Shown here: positions 49,413 through 59,390 of the stretch, piece by piece
Layout: each line of letters begins with the position of its first letter
Position numbering within the stretch: the stretch's first letter is position 1
NCBI RefSeq assembly: GCF_003722315.1
Contig: NZ_CP033580.1
Span: 2,747,501 to 2,811,500 of the forward strand
Length of the DNA: 64,000 nucleotides
Direction of reading: 5' to 3'
Origin: Thermoanaerobacter ethanolicus JW 200
Lineage (GTDB): Bacteria > Bacillota > Thermoanaerobacteria > Thermoanaerobacterales > Thermoanaerobacteraceae
Program-made: the position numbers and the translations under genes
The notes under the pieces: model-generated
Database searches by the model: none
Seen by the model: the letters and a program-made list of their open reading frames with translations, nothing else
What the model was told of the DNA's origin: nothing

Positions 49413-50678
49413 TTAAACCTCTCCCATAAAAGTGAAATACAGAAGCAGCCCATTTAAAAAGATTATAACAGAAGCCACAATTATGCCAATGACTTTTTCA
49501 ATGGGTGTGTTTACAAATTCTCCCATAAACTTTTTCTGAGAAGTAATTAAAAGCATTGGTATTATAGCCATAGGAAGTTCAAAACTTAAAATTACTTGGC
49601 TTATGATAAGGGTTTTCAAAGGGTCAATACCTAATAAAATAATTATTAGTGCTGGCATCATGGTTATAAGTCTTCTTACATTTAGTGGAATATTTAACCC
49701 TACGAAACCTTTCATTATAGTCTGCCCTGCCATTGTACCTACTGCAGATGATGACAAACCAGAAGCCAAAAGTGCAATGCCAAAAGCCCAACTGGACAAA
49801 GACCCTAACAATGGTTTTAAAGACATGTGAGCCTCTTCAATAGACTCAACCACCATGCCGTTTTTATAAAAAACAGCTGCTGACACTATTAACATAGCCG
49901 CATTTATTATAAATGCTATATTCATTGCTACTAAAATATCTATCTTTTCCATCCTCAAATGTTCCTTCTTTTCTTCTAATGTATTTCCTGTATTTCTATA
50001 TTGAACTAACTGGGAATGCAAATAAATCACATGAGGCATTACTGTCGCCCCTAATATTCCCACAGCTATTAGCATAGCTTCTCCACTTGGTATAGAAGGA
50101 ATTATAGTATGATACATCACTTTTCCCCAATCTGGTTTTGCCAAAAAAAGCTCAAAAGCATAAGAAAGGCTAATAATAGCAACTAAAGCAAAAATCACTA
50201 TTTCAACTATCTTTTGACCATATTTTTCTAAGTAAACAATGATAAATGTGATCACTCCTGTCAAAAGGCCTGCATACATAAGAGGAATGTGAAAAAGCAA
50301 ATACAATCCTAAAGTACCACCTAAAAACTCCGCCAAATCTGTAGCCATAGCCGCCAATTCTGCTGCTATCCACAAAAGCCAATTAACTTTCCTTTTAAAA
50401 ATCAAATTACACATTTCCGGTAAATTGCGTCCCGTTGCAATTCCTAATTTTGCAGACATATTTTGCAAAAATATGGCCATAATATTGCTACAAAGTACCA
50501 CCCATATTAAATGGTAGTTAAATATAGAACCCCCACTTATATTCGTGGCAAAATTTCCAGGATCAACATAGGCAACACTTACCACAAAAGCTGGTCCAAA
50601 ATATTTTAAAACTTTTTTAAAGGTCTCACGGAGAGAAAAAAATTTTTTAGTCGCTATGATGGACTCACGATTTTCCAA
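49413..50678 (-). CDS. mntH: Nramp-family divalent metal transporter (MntH-like)
   Basis: 421 residues with about 11 membrane spans. The transport motifs DPGNFATNISGG (span 1) and MPHVIYLHSQ (span 6) supply the metal-binding Asp/Asn and Met. The start is TTG with GGGGGG 6-7 bases upstream. It lies downstream of a MntR-type regulator, with an inverted repeat in its leader. It is therefore probably a proton-coupled Mn(II)/Fe(II) importer repressed by that regulator. Confidence 0.9.
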   Translation of the reverse strand: MENRESIIATKKFFSLRETFKKVLKYFGPAFVVSVAYVDPGNFATNISGGSIFNYHLIWVVLCSNIMAIFLQNMSAKLGIATGRNLPEMCNLIFKRKVNWLLWIAAELAAMATDLAEFLGGTLGLYLLFHIPLMYAGLLTGVITFIIVYLEKYGQKIVEIVIFALVAIISLSYAFELFLAKPDWGKVMYHTIIPSIPSGEAMLIAVGILGATVMPHVIYLHSQLVQYRNTGNTLEEKKEHLRMEKIDILVAMNIAFIINAAMLIVSAAVFYKNGMVVESIEEAHMSLKPLLGSLSSWAFGIALLASGLSSSAVGTMAGQTIMKGFVGLNIPLNVRRLITMMPALIIILLGIDPLKTLIISQVILSFELPMAIIPMLLITSQKKFMGEFVNTPIEKVIGIIVASVIIFLNGLLLYFTFMGEV

Positions 50679-50690
50679 ATAAATCCCCCC

Positions 50691-50710
50691 ATTTTAGACA
50701 AAGCTAAATT
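50691..50710 (-). promoter_or_regulatory. Candidate MntR/DtxR-type operator before mntH
   Basis: ATTTTAG-ACAAAG-CTAAATT is an imperfect inverted repeat (TTTAG/CTAAA perfect) 13 bases upstream of the mntH start. Its A/T-rich dyad form and position suit a DtxR/MntR-family repressor site; the match to a known Mn box is loose. Confidence 0.45.
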
Positions 50711-50764
50711 TATTTGCCTTATTTAAAATATGTGTTTCTTTTTTGTCCTGTTACATAAAAAAAC

Positions 50765-50786
50765 AACCCGCATTTACGGGTTATTT
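50765..50786 (-). terminator. Terminator after mntR
   Basis: Minus strand: AACCCG and CGGGTT form a 6-bp stem with a 6-base loop and are followed by GTTTTTTT. It lies within the last codons of the mntR gene, so mntH probably has a separate transcript. Confidence 0.65.
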
Positions 50787-51238
50787 TTCTGATACTTTTC
50801 TTTTATTTCTGGATTTTCCTCCAAAAACCTATTAAATTTTCTCATTTTTTCTAGCGTTTCAATAGATATATTGTGTTCAATTAATTCTGTTTGCTCTAAC
50901 AATCCCTCCTTAACCCCTAAATTTTTTAAAAATTCCTCCACAGTAGAATGCCTATCCAATAAAAACTTACCCATTTCTTTGCCCTTTTCTGTTAAACCTA
51001 TCACTCCATATTTTTCATACTCCACAAATCCTAATTCCTTTAACCTTTGAAGCATTTTAGTAGTTGAAGGGGCTTTTACATTTAAAAGTTCAGAGAGAAG
51101 ATTTACACGGATATATGGGTTTTTTAGACTTTCCCTATAAATCATTTCTATATAGTCTTCCATAGCTGATGTAAGATGTTTCCTCTCCTGGGAATGAATT
51201 TGGTAACCTCTTACAGTATAAAACCTATCTTTTTCCAT
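50774..51238 (-). CDS. mntR: DtxR/MntR-family metal-dependent transcriptional regulator
   Basis: 154 residues. The winged-helix domain spans about 20-85 (SAMEDYIEMIYRESLKNPYI, SELLNVKAPSTTKMLQRLKE). The dimerisation/metal domain has RHSTVEEFLKNLGV and ELIEHNISIETLEKM with the His and Glu ligands of this family. The short form lacks the SH3-like domain, as in MntR. The group II intron ends only 48 bases upstream of the start. Confidence 0.88.
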   Translation of the reverse strand: MEKDRFYTVRGYQIHSQERKHLTSAMEDYIEMIYRESLKNPYIRVNLLSELLNVKAPSTTKMLQRLKELGFVEYEKYGVIGLTEKGKEMGKFLLDRHSTVEEFLKNLGVKEGLLEQTELIEHNISIETLEKMRKFNRFLEENPEIKEKYQKNNP

Positions 51239-51286
51239 ATGCTCACACCTTTTTTAATCCTTCAATAGCATATATATTATCTTTAA

Positions 51287-53198
51287 ATCGAGTAGGAGCT
51301 GAATAATTATTTTATTCAGCGTCCTCTCACACCACCGTACGTACCGTTCGGTATACGGCGGTTCATTAGGAATTGTGTACAATTAGATATCTTTGGGATA
51401 AACTCTTATAACCTATGCTTTCAAAGTATTTATTTGTAAGAGTCTTATTTAGGATTGGGCTATTGGATATTCTTAAGTCACCTTTCCTTGTATTGGCGTA
51501 TTCCCAGGCTTTTTGTTCTTCTACTCCTAGTTTTACTAAGTTATCATGCTTCGTTTTTATCTTCTTCCATTGTTTCCATATACATGCCCTTAGTCTTCGC
51601 CTTATCCATTCGTCAAGGGTTTTCATTATGCTTTTCGCGTCTGCTAATCCAAAATAGTTGACCCATCCTGTTGTTATTTGATTTAGTCTTTTTATTCTGT
51701 TTTCCATGCTTATTCCCTTGTTCCGATTGGTTATTTCTCTTACTTTTTCCTTAAACCTTTTGATGGATTTTTCATGGATTCTTATTCTTACTTCGTTTTC
51801 TTTTGTATAGAATGAAAATCCAAGAAATTTTCTTCTCCATGGTCTATCTACAGCACTTTTTGCTTCGTTGACTTTTAGTTTTAATTTGCTTTCTATGAAT
51901 TTCTTTATGCTTCTCATTACTCTGTTTCCTGCAGACCTGCTTTTTACATATATGTTGCAGTCATCTGCATATCGGCAGAATTTATGCCCTCGTTTCTCAA
52001 GTTCTTTGTCTAGTTCGTCCAACATTATGTTTGCTAATAGGGGACTTAATGGCCCTCCTTGGGGTGTCCCTTCTTCTGTTGATACTTTGATTCCGTTTAT
52101 CATTACTCCTGATTCTAGGTATCTTCGTATTAACTTTAGTACTCTTTTGTCCCCTATCCGCTTTTCTAGTTTGGACATTATTATGTCGTGGTTTACTCTG
52201 TCAAAGAATTTTTCTAAGTCCATATCTACAACCCATGTGTATCCTTCATTTATGTATGCTTCTGCGGCTTTTATTGCGTCTTTTGCACTGCGTCCTGGTC
52301 TGAATCCATAACTGCTATCAGAAAATGTATGGTTGTAGACTTTATTTAGTATTTGGGCTATTGCTTGTTGTATTAGTCTGTCTAGTACTGTAGGTATTCC
52401 TAGTAGTCTTACTCCTCCATCTGGTTTGGGAATTTCTACTCTTCGCACTGGTTGTGGTTTGTATTTCCCCTCCAGCAGTTGTTGTTTTATGGTTGCCCAG
52501 TTTTCTTTGAGATACGGTAGAAGTTCATCTACTCCCATCCCATCGACTCCATGGCTTCCTTTATTTGCAACAACGCGCTTGTATGCTGCTTCCATGTTCC
52601 CTCGTTCTACTATCATTTCAAGCATCTTGCCGGTATATCTTTGTACCTCGTTTCTTCCATCTTCCGACGCCGATGATATACTATGCACTTCCGTTGTCTT
52701 TTGAAATTCCATTTCTCTATTCAACGGATAGCCTCTTTGTTGAGTTGTCTGCAGTCTCTGCATATCTTTCGAGTCCATAAGATTTCCAAAACCTCCTAAC
52801 GTTCGGTCCTTCCTTATCTATTCATGTCTAGATAAGTACTATGACCTCTGCTGACTTCTCAAGGTTCAGCCATACATCACTGCATGGGTTGTCACTTCAG
52901 ATTTTACTTCCATGACTTATCCTTGAGACCTCCCCGGGTAAGAACGATAACTTTCATCTCATATATCTGCCAGATTTACTGTATGGGATTCGGGTAGTGT
53001 TGGACTTCGTTTTGTTACGCAAACTCATCCATCCCAATTCAGCCTCTTATCTGGTTCTTGTTCATCAGACCGAGATTTTGCCTTAAGCTTCCTTCAGATT
53101 CCACCTCACGATGGACACCCTTGCTCTTGGCTAGTGGTTCCCACTACCAAGCCCACAGCGGACTTTCACCGCCTAGTTATCGCCCATGCCGGGCGCAC
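51287..53198 (-). mobile_element. Group II intron inserted behind the clpC terminator
   Basis: The 5' end is GTGCGCCCGGCATGGG at 53198. The 3' end is domain V (ACCGCCGTATACCG ... ACGGTGGT), then a domain VI stem containing GCTGAATAA/TTATTCAGC, ending ...CTACTCGAT at 51287. It is about 1.9 kb with one reverse transcriptase. The 5' boundary lies immediately after the clpC terminator stem and its T-run, the target choice typical of bacterial class C introns. The ORF lacks an HNH endonuclease, which agrees. Both ends look intact. Confidence 0.88.
51366..52778 (-). CDS. ltrA: Group II intron reverse transcriptase/maturase
   Basis: 470 residues. The RT domain includes VEIPKPDGGVRLLGIP (about 114-129), DMDLEKFFDRVNHD (about 185-198), GTPQGGPLSPLLANI (about 237-251) and the catalytic YADD at 270-273. 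The maturase X domain (NRIKRLNQITTGWVNYFGLA) follows and the protein ends without an HNH endonuclease. It splices and mobilises the surrounding intron. The frame is intact, so the element may be active. Confidence 0.95.
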   Translation of the reverse strand: MDSKDMQRLQTTQQRGYPLNREMEFQKTTEVHSISSASEDGRNEVQRYTGKMLEMIVERGNMEAAYKRVVANKGSHGVDGMGVDELLPYLKENWATIKQQLLEGKYKPQPVRRVEIPKPDGGVRLLGIPTVLDRLIQQAIAQILNKVYNHTFSDSSYGFRPGRSAKDAIKAAEAYINEGYTWVVDMDLEKFFDRVNHDIIMSKLEKRIGDKRVLKLIRRYLESGVMINGIKVSTEEGTPQGGPLSPLLANIMLDELDKELEKRGHKFCRYADDCNIYVKSRSAGNRVMRSIKKFIESKLKLKVNEAKSAVDRPWRRKFLGFSFYTKENEVRIRIHEKSIKRFKEKVREITNRNKGISMENRIKRLNQITTGWVNYFGLADAKSIMKTLDEWIRRRLRACIWKQWKKIKTKHDNLVKLGVEEQKAWEYANTRKGDLRISNSPILNKTLTNKYFESIGYKSLSQRYLIVHNS

Positions 53199-53200
53199 AT

Positions 53201-53230
53201 AAAAAAAAGACTTAGCACGAGGCTAAGCCT
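53201..53230 (-). terminator. clpC terminator, target of the intron
   Basis: Minus strand: AGGCTTAGC and GCTAAGTCT pair (one mismatch) around CTCGT, followed by eight T and AT, after which the intron starts. The stem overlaps the clpC stop codon. Confidence 0.8.
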
Positions 53231-55673
53231 TTTGCACAGCATCTTTTTTTACAAAGTCTATTTTACCATCTTTAGCAGTTACAATAAGTTCATCTCCTGG
53301 TTTGACTTCCCCTTGCAACATCAATTCTGATAATTGATTCTCTACAATTCTTTGTATAACTCTTCTTAAAGGCCTTGCACCGTAGTTGGGGTCATATCCT
53401 TGTTTGATAATTTCCTCTTTGGCTTCAGGAGTAAACTCCAGTTTAATGTTGTTCTCTTTTAGTCTATTATTCAATTCTTTAATCATTATATCAGCAATCT
53501 TTTCAATATCTTCTTTTGAGAGTTGATGAAATACAATTATCTCATCCACCCTATTTAAGAATTCAGGTCTAAAGGTCTTTCTCAACTCTGCCATCAATGT
53601 TTCTTTTATTTTGTCATAAGAGGCTTTGTCTTCTTTTTCTTGAGGCATAAATCCTAAGGTAGATTGCTTTTTCAAAAGTTCTGCTCCCACATTTGATGTC
53701 ATGATTATAACTGTATTTTTAAAGTCCACAGTTCTACCTTTTGAATCTGTGAGTCGTCCATCTTCTAATATTTGAAGGAGAATGTTAAACACGTCAGGAT
53801 GCGCTTTTTCAATTTCATCCAGCAAGATTACTGAATAGGGCTTTCTTCTTACTTTTTCTGTTAATTGTCCTCCTTCTTCAAATCCTACATATCCTGGAGG
53901 TGAACCGATAAGTTTAGATACAGTGTGTCTTTCCATGTATTCTGACATATCAAGCCTAATCATAGCATTTTCGTCACCAAAAAGAGCTTCTGCCAAAGCC
54001 TTTGTAAGTTCTGTTTTACCAACACCAGTAGGACCCAAGAAGATAAATGAACCTATTGGCCTTTTTGGATCTTTTAAGCCTACTCTTGCCCTTCTTATAG
54101 CTCTTGCCACTGCTTCTACTGCTTCATCTTGTCCTATAACTCTTTCATGCAATACCTCCTCTAAGTGGAGCAATCTCTCTGATTCCTCTTCAGCTAACTT
54201 TTTAACAGGTATTCCTGTCCACAGAGATACGACTTGTGCGATTTCTTCAGGTCCTACACTTTTTTCATTAGAAAGAGAATTTTGTTGCCATTTAGCTTTT
54301 AATTTTTCTAATTCTTCTCTCAATTTTTGTTCTTCATCTCTTATTTTTGCAGCTTTTTCGTATTCTTGAGTTCTTATCGCTTCTTCCTTCTCTTTTATAA
54401 GGTCATTGATTTTATCTTCCAGTTCTTTTATCTCTGGAGGAGCTGTCACTGTCTTTAGTCTTACGCGAGAAGCTGCTTCATCTATTAAGTCTATAGCTTT
54501 ATCAGGTAAAAATCTATCTGCAATATATCTGTGAGAAAGTCTAGCTGCTGCTTCTAAAGCTTCGTCAGTAATTTTAACCCTATGATGGGCTTCATACTTA
54601 TCTCTCAAGCCCTTTAATATCTCAATAGTCTCCTCCACAGTTGGTTCATCTACAATTATTGGTTGGAATCGTCTCTCTAATGCAGGGTCTCTTTCTACAT
54701 ATTTTCTGTACTCATCCAAAGTAGTAGCTCCAACTACTTGAATTTCACCTCTTGCAAGTGCCGGTTTTAGAATATTTGATGCATCTATTGCACCCTCTGC
54801 TGCACCTGCTCCTATCAAAGTGTGCATCTCATCTATAAATAGTATCACATTTCCTGCCTTTATAACCTCATTTAATACTGTTTTTAACCTATCTTCAAAT
54901 TCGCCTCTGTACTTTGTACCTGCTACCATAGAAGCCATGTCTAAAGTTACAACTCTTTTATCTTTCAAAATTTCAGGAATTTCTCCTTCTACAATCTTTT
55001 GCGCAAGACCTTCTACAATAGCAGTTTTACCGACACCCGGTTCACCTATTAGGACAGGGTTATTCTTTGTCCTTCTGCTTAAGATTTGTATAACTCTTTC
55101 AATCTCTTTTTCTCTTCCTATTACAGGGTCAAGTTTGCCGTCTCTTGCAAGCTCAGTTAAATCTCTTCCAAATTGATTTAAAGTAGGTGTATTGGTATTT
55201 TTAACTTTTGCAGCCTTTGCAGGTCCTCCTGCAGGCTCTTCATTAAGCATTTTTACAATCTCCTCTCTCACCCTATTGAAATCTATACCTTGTTCCATTA
55301 AAATTCTTACAGCAACTCCTTCGCCTTCTCTTAAAAGTCCTAACAAAATATGCTCTGTCCCTACATAGCTGGTATTAAATCTCCTTGCCTCACTAAGACT
55401 TAGCTCTAGTACTCTTTTTGCCCGAGGGGTATAACCTACGACGTCTCCTGGAATATTTCCCATTCCAATCAAAGACAATACCTTCTCTCTTGTAGTTTCA
55501 TAAGTTACTCCCAGTTTTTTTAAAACTCTTGCTGCAATTCCTTCATCTTCTTTTAACAATCCTAATAAAATGTGTTCTGTCCCTACATAGTTATGATAAA
55601 AAGACCTCGCTTCCTCTTGAGCCAAATAAAGAGCTTTTTGAGCTCTTTCTGTAAATCTTCCAAACATCGCCAT
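53223..55673 (-). CDS. clpC: ATP-dependent Clp protease ATP-binding subunit ClpC
   Basis: 816 residues from [20 protein letters not shown], 8 bases after GGAGG. It has two N-terminal repeats (about 1-145), AAA-1 with Walker A GEPGVGKT (about 210), a coiled M-domain with UVR-like sequence (about 415-470) and AAA-2 with GPTGVGKT (about 550). It unfolds proteins for ClpP, including arginine-phosphorylated ones marked by McsB. It is the last gene of the ctsR operon. Confidence 0.97.
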   Translation of the reverse strand: MAMFGRFTERAQKALYLAQEEARSFYHNYVGTEHILLGLLKEDEGIAARVLKKLGVTYETTREKVLSLIGMGNIPGDVVGYTPRAKRVLELSLSEARRFNTSYVGTEHILLGLLREGEGVAVRILMEQGIDFNRVREEIVKMLNEEPAGGPAKAAKVKNTNTPTLNQFGRDLTELARDGKLDPVIGREKEIERVIQILSRRTKNNPVLIGEPGVGKTAIVEGLAQKIVEGEIPEILKDKRVVTLDMASMVAGTKYRGEFEDRLKTVLNEVIKAGNVILFIDEMHTLIGAGAAEGAIDASNILKPALARGEIQVVGATTLDEYRKYVERDPALERRFQPIIVDEPTVEETIEILKGLRDKYEAHHRVKITDEALEAAARLSHRYIADRFLPDKAIDLIDEAASRVRLKTVTAPPEIKELEDKINDLIKEKEEAIRTQEYEKAAKIRDEEQKLREELEKLKAKWQQNSLSNEKSVGPEEIAQVVSLWTGIPVKKLAEEESERLLHLEEVLHERVIGQDEAVEAVARAIRRARVGLKDPKRPIGSFIFLGPTGVGKTELTKALAEALFGDENAMIRLDMSEYMERHTVSKLIGSPPGYVGFEEGGQLTEKVRRKPYSVILLDEIEKAHPDVFNILLQILEDGRLTDSKGRTVDFKNTVIIMTSNVGAELLKKQSTLGFMPQEKEDKASYDKIKETLMAELRKTFRPEFLNRVDEIIVFHQLSKEDIEKIADIMIKELNNRLKENNIKLEFTPEAKEEIIKQGYDPNYGARPLRRVIQRIVENQLSELMLQGEVKPGDELIVTAKDGKIDFVKKDAVQKA

Positions 55674-55685
55674 AACAAACACCTC

Positions 55686-56705
55686 CTATAAATTATCTTT
55701 TTTGTTTATTTGACTTACTACATATTCTGCCCTTTTAACATCTCTCTCATAGGGGTCTAATTGAATGCCATAAATTTTTTGTAAATTAGCTGGTTGTATA
55801 TGTGTAGTGAGAACATCAATTTTATTTATATCCACATCTAATATTCCTAAAATTGTTCCTAATCTCACGTCAGACATTAAAGTCATGTATTCCTTTGTAG
55901 ACATCACTTTTGCATGAGATAAAATTCCAAAAGCCCTTCCTACTCTATCTTCTATTTGAATTCTTTGTTTTTTGTATAAATCCTCTCTAGCTTTTCTTTC
56001 GCTAGAGATAATTTGTCTTGCTACTCCTTCAATATTTTCAATTATTTCTCTTTCGCTTTGGCCAAGAGTGACTTGATTAGAAATTTGATAAATATCTCCT
56101 AAAGCTTGAGTACCTTCACCGTATATCCCTCTCACTGCCATACCTATTTTAGAAACAGAGTTTAAAATATTGCTTATTTGCCCAGTGATAGTAAGAGCTG
56201 GAAGATGAACCATGACTGAGGCTCGTATCCCTGTTCCTACGTTAGTAGGACAAGAAGTCAAATAACCTATCTTTTCATCATAGGCATAGTCGATAGTTTC
56301 TTCAATCAAATCGTCAATTTTATCGGCAGTATCCCAGCTTTCATTAAGCCTTAATCCTTCTAATATACATTGTATTCTAAGATGATCCTCTTCATTGACC
56401 ATTATACTCACTGTATTGTCATCTTTTATAAGAGCATAACCACTCTTTGTATTCTGTGAAAGGTCAGGGCTTATAAGGTGCTTTTCTACAAGTGATTGCC
56501 TGTCAATAGGAGTCAATTTCTTCATATCATATTCTACAAATTGGGTAGATAAAATAGTATTACTACCCAATATAGCCTTTCTAACCAAATCTATAACCTT
56601 TCGTCCCTGCTCTTCTGTCATAATAGTAGGGAAAGGAATATCTTTTATATTCCGAGCAAGTCTAATTCTACTGGACAATACCACATCTTTATCGTACTGT
56701 AGCAT
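55686..56705 (-). CDS. mcsB: Protein-arginine kinase McsB
   Basis: 339 residues from ATG of MLQYDKDVVLSSRIRLARNI. It is related to phosphagen kinases, keeping SSRIRLARN (nucleotide-binding arginines) and LTSCPTNVGTGIRASVMVHL around the catalytic Cys. It phosphorylates arginines of aberrant proteins to target them to ClpC-ClpP and releases CtsR under heat stress, activated by McsA. It follows mcsA closely. Confidence 0.95.
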   Translation of the reverse strand: MLQYDKDVVLSSRIRLARNIKDIPFPTIMTEEQGRKVIDLVRKAILGSNTILSTQFVEYDMKKLTPIDRQSLVEKHLISPDLSQNTKSGYALIKDDNTVSIMVNEEDHLRIQCILEGLRLNESWDTADKIDDLIEETIDYAYDEKIGYLTSCPTNVGTGIRASVMVHLPALTITGQISNILNSVSKIGMAVRGIYGEGTQALGDIYQISNQVTLGQSEREIIENIEGVARQIISSERKAREDLYKKQRIQIEDRVGRAFGILSHAKVMSTKEYMTLMSDVRLGTILGILDVDINKIDVLTTHIQPANLQKIYGIQLDPYERDVKRAEYVVSQINKKDNL

Positions 56706-56714
56706 TTCGGTCAC

Positions 56715-57227
56715 CTACTTTCCTAATTCTTTCTCCAATTCTCTGATTTTATCCCTTAATTCTGCTGCTTTTTCATAAGCTTCTTCTTTAATAGCTTTTT
56801 CCAATTGATATTTCAACTCCTCAATTTCTCTTTTTACTCTCATTTTACCGCCAGCTTTTTTAGGAATTTTCCCTCTGTGTTCTGTACTGCCGTGTATTCT
56901 CCTCATAAGAGGATTTAATTCTTCAGCAAAAGCATCATAGCAGAAACTACAACCTAATCTTCCAATTTTTTTGAAATCTTCGTAAGTCATACCACAGTGA
57001 CTGCATTTCAAAGTTTTTTTTGTAAAGTCATCTACTCCAGGCAAAAAGTCCATTAACCCTGACAATAAATTTTGAACTGAAAAAGGTGTAAAAGTTGAAA
57101 AAACTTCTGTATTTAAAATTCCCTCTTCTGCTGCGCACTGGTCACACAAATGCATTTCAGTTTTTACTCCGTTTACTATTTTAGTGTAATGAACTGTAGC
57201 AGGCCTTATTTTGCATTTATCACACAT
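56715..57227 (-). CDS. mcsA: McsA, zinc-binding activator of McsB
   Basis: 170 residues. Zinc-type cysteine pairs are CDKC (about 2-5), CDQC (about 27-30), CSHC and CSFC (about 85-115). The C-terminus has a UVR coiled motif (KYQL-type EELKYQLEKAIKEEAYEKAA). It stimulates McsB kinase and contributes to CtsR regulation. It is located between ctsR and mcsB. Confidence 0.94.
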   Translation of the reverse strand: MCDKCKIRPATVHYTKIVNGVKTEMHLCDQCAAEEGILNTEVFSTFTPFSVQNLLSGLMDFLPGVDDFTKKTLKCSHCGMTYEDFKKIGRLGCSFCYDAFAEELNPLMRRIHGSTEHRGKIPKKAGGKMRVKREIEELKYQLEKAIKEEAYEKAAELRDKIRELEKELGK

Positions 57228-57244
57228 CATAAAAATTACCTCCT

Positions 57245-57703
57245 TTACTTGTTGCGAGCAATTTCCATAAGCATTGCCTTAAGTAGTAATGCTCGCAACA
57301 TATTCTTATCTTCCTGAGAAAAAGGAAGAATTTTATCATTAACTACAGCTTTCATCAAAGCTGCTTCCCTGGACGTTATAATATTGTGGTCTAAAAGAGC
57401 ATCAATGTAGTATCTAGCTTTACTCTCAGAAATATTATCCCCTATGTTTTCTATTATTTTATTTATCCAATTGTTTGATATAGAAGTTTTATAAATTTTT
57501 ATATAACCTCCGCCGCCTCTTTTACTTTCTATGATGTATCCTCTGTCAATAGTAAAACGCGTCTCTAACACATAGTTTATTTGAGATGGCGCACAATTAA
57601 AAACATTTGCTAATTCATTTCTTTGAATTTCTACATAATGCTTACCAGCCTCTTCCATTAGCTCTTTTATAAAATTTTCAATCAAATCACTAAGCCTTGC
57701 CAT
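57245..57703 (-). CDS. ctsR: Transcriptional repressor CtsR
   Basis: 152 residues from ATG of MARLSDLIENFIKELMEEAG, the normal CtsR length; longer upstream frames run through the operator. The winged helix-turn-helix with ELANVFNCAPSQINYVLETR and the glycine-rich wing SKRGGGGYIKIYK (the heat sensor) are present. It represses its own operon through the box at 57731-57747. Confidence 0.95.
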   Translation of the reverse strand: MARLSDLIENFIKELMEEAGKHYVEIQRNELANVFNCAPSQINYVLETRFTIDRGYIIESKRGGGGYIKIYKTSISNNWINKIIENIGDNISESKARYYIDALLDHNIITSREAALMKAVVNDKILPFSQEDKNMLRALLLKAMLMEIARNK

Positions 57704-57730
57704 CGCCATCACCACGTCTCTTACTTTTAC

Positions 57731-57747
57731 TTTGACTTTCTTTGACC
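57731..57747 (-). promoter_or_regulatory. CtsR operator
   Basis: The minus strand reads GGTCAAA-GAA-AGTCAAA, which fits the CtsR direct heptad repeat (RGTCAAA-NAN-RGTCAAA). It lies 28 bases upstream of the ctsR start, implying autoregulation of ctsR-mcsA-mcsB-clpC. A clear -35/-10 pair with proper spacing was not found. Confidence 0.88.
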
Positions 57748-57875
57748 TTCGAATATATTTTTGCATTTTTTTGTCCTCTCGTCAATAGCTTTTTCACGCT
57801 AAAGCAAGTGATTTTTTCTAATATTTTCATCAAATAATAAAAATATCTCTCATATTCTAAAATTTTCACCATTTT

Positions 57876-58067
57876 TCATTCATTTTCATAGTTTTCTTCC
57901 TCTTCATCTGCCAACTCTTGACGGTCTTCTTGATTTATAAGAGATGAAAAATTGCTTTTTCCCTTTAAATTCTTTCTATCTGTATTTTGGTAAGTCTCTT
58001 CTTCAAAAAAATTCCCTCTTACAGATTTATATAGCTTTCCTTTGAAAAATTTTTGACTTTTATTCAT
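57876..58067 (-). CDS. Small hypothetical protein
   Basis: 63 residues from ATG of MNKSQKFFKGKLYKSVRGNF, 8 bases after GAGG. It is basic in the first half and very acidic at the C-terminus (QEDRQELADEEEENYENE). There is no recognisable domain or membrane segment. It lies between the malic enzyme and the ctsR operon. The good ribosome-binding site supports translation, but I do not recognise the family. Confidence 0.5.
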   Translation of the reverse strand: MNKSQKFFKGKLYKSVRGNFFEEETYQNTDRKNLKGKSNFSSLINQEDRQELADEEEENYENE

Positions 58068-58091
58068 ATCCTCCACCTCTTGCTCACTTTA

Positions 58092-59303
58092 TTATTTATT
58101 AAAGCTATTTTCAAACTCTTTTAAATCTAAATTGACTCTCGCTACCCCAGTCTCTATTGCTGCTTTCGCAACTGCTATTGCTACATTTTTAAGAACTCTT
58201 TTATCAAAAGGCTTTGGAATTATATATTCCGGAGTAAGTTCATTTTCTAAAATAGTCTGGGCAATAGAATACGCAGCACTAATTTTCATCTCTTCATTAA
58301 TTGTAGTAGCCCTAACTTCTAATGCCCCTCTAAATATACCCGGAAAAGCTAACACATTATTTATTTGGTTTGGAAAATCAGATCTGCCAGTACCTACTAC
58401 ATAAGCTCCTGCCTCTTTTGCTTCATCAGGATATATCTCAGGCACTGGATTAGCTAATGCGAAAACTATCGGTTTTTTTGCCATTGTTTTTATCATTTCT
58501 TTATTTAATACATTAGGTGCTGATACTCCAATAAACACATCTGCTCCTTTTAAAGCATCTTTTAAAAGCCCTTTTAATCTTCCTTTATTTGATATTTTTG
58601 CAATCTCTTTTTTAGAGAAGTCTTCATCTTCTCTTCCTTCATATATGATACCACTTCTATCGCAAACTATTACATCTTTTATACCCGCCTTTATTAAAAA
58701 TTTAGCAATAGCAATCCCTGCCGCTCCAGCTCCATTTACAACGGCAGTAACTTCTTTTAATTCCTTTTCTACAATTTTTAAAGCATTTATTAAAGCAGCC
58801 AAAGTTACAACTGCCGTTCCATGCTGGTCATCATGAAATACAGGTATATCCAAAATTTCGTCCAACTTTCTTTCTATTTCAAAACAACGAGGAGCAGAAA
58901 TATCTTCAAGATTTATACCTCCAAAAGCAGGTGAAATATTCACCACAGTTTTTATAATTTCTTCAACATCTTGAGTAGCAAGACATATAGGTACTGCATC
59001 AACGCCTCCAAATTCTTTAAATAAAACTGCTTTTCCTTCCATAACAGGTAGTGCTGCGTAGGGCCCTATGTTTCCTAAACCTAAAACAGCTGAACCATCT
59101 GTCACAACCGCAATCATGTGGCTTTTTGTAGTATATTCATATACTAAATCACTATTTTTATGTATCTCCTTACAAGGCTCTGCAACACCTGGGGTATAGG
59201 TTAAAGCTAAATCTTTGTCATTTTTCGCTTCTACTTTGCTTATAATTTCAAGTTTGCCTCTATTTTCTTTGTGAAGTTTTAAAGTTTCTTCTCTTATATT
59301 CAT
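58092..59303 (-). CDS. NAD-dependent malic enzyme
   Basis: 403 residues, the short bacterial form. It decarboxylates malate to pyruvate. The N-terminal domain has YTPGVAEPCKEIH and GSAVLGLGNIGPYAALPVME, and the metal/substrate acidic residues lie in PVFHDDQHGTAVV. The Rossmann block is AVVNGAGAAGIAIAKFL (about 188-204), with the end near VARVNLDLKEF. Cofactor preference is inferred from length and family. It may supply pyruvate in fermentation. Confidence 0.93.
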   Translation of the reverse strand: MNIREETLKLHKENRGKLEIISKVEAKNDKDLALTYTPGVAEPCKEIHKNSDLVYEYTTKSHMIAVVTDGSAVLGLGNIGPYAALPVMEGKAVLFKEFGGVDAVPICLATQDVEEIIKTVVNISPAFGGINLEDISAPRCFEIERKLDEILDIPVFHDDQHGTAVVTLAALINALKIVEKELKEVTAVVNGAGAAGIAIAKFLIKAGIKDVIVCDRSGIIYEGREDEDFSKKEIAKISNKGRLKGLLKDALKGADVFIGVSAPNVLNKEMIKTMAKKPIVFALANPVPEIYPDEAKEAGAYVVGTGRSDFPNQINNVLAFPGIFRGALEVRATTINEEMKISAAYSIAQTILENELTPEYIIPKPFDKRVLKNVAIAVAKAAIETGVARVNLDLKEFENSFNK

Positions 59304-59390
59304 TTCATAAAGTCCTCCTCTAATACCCGTGTTTTCTTATATTATAACTTAAATATTTTTTAGAAAAAAGTTATTAGCTGCACTAAAAAT

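Noticed and set aside
57690..57872. A 60-codon minus-strand frame upstream of ctsR
   Set aside because: It runs through the CtsR operator and overlaps the ctsR start in another frame, with no convincing ribosome-binding site.
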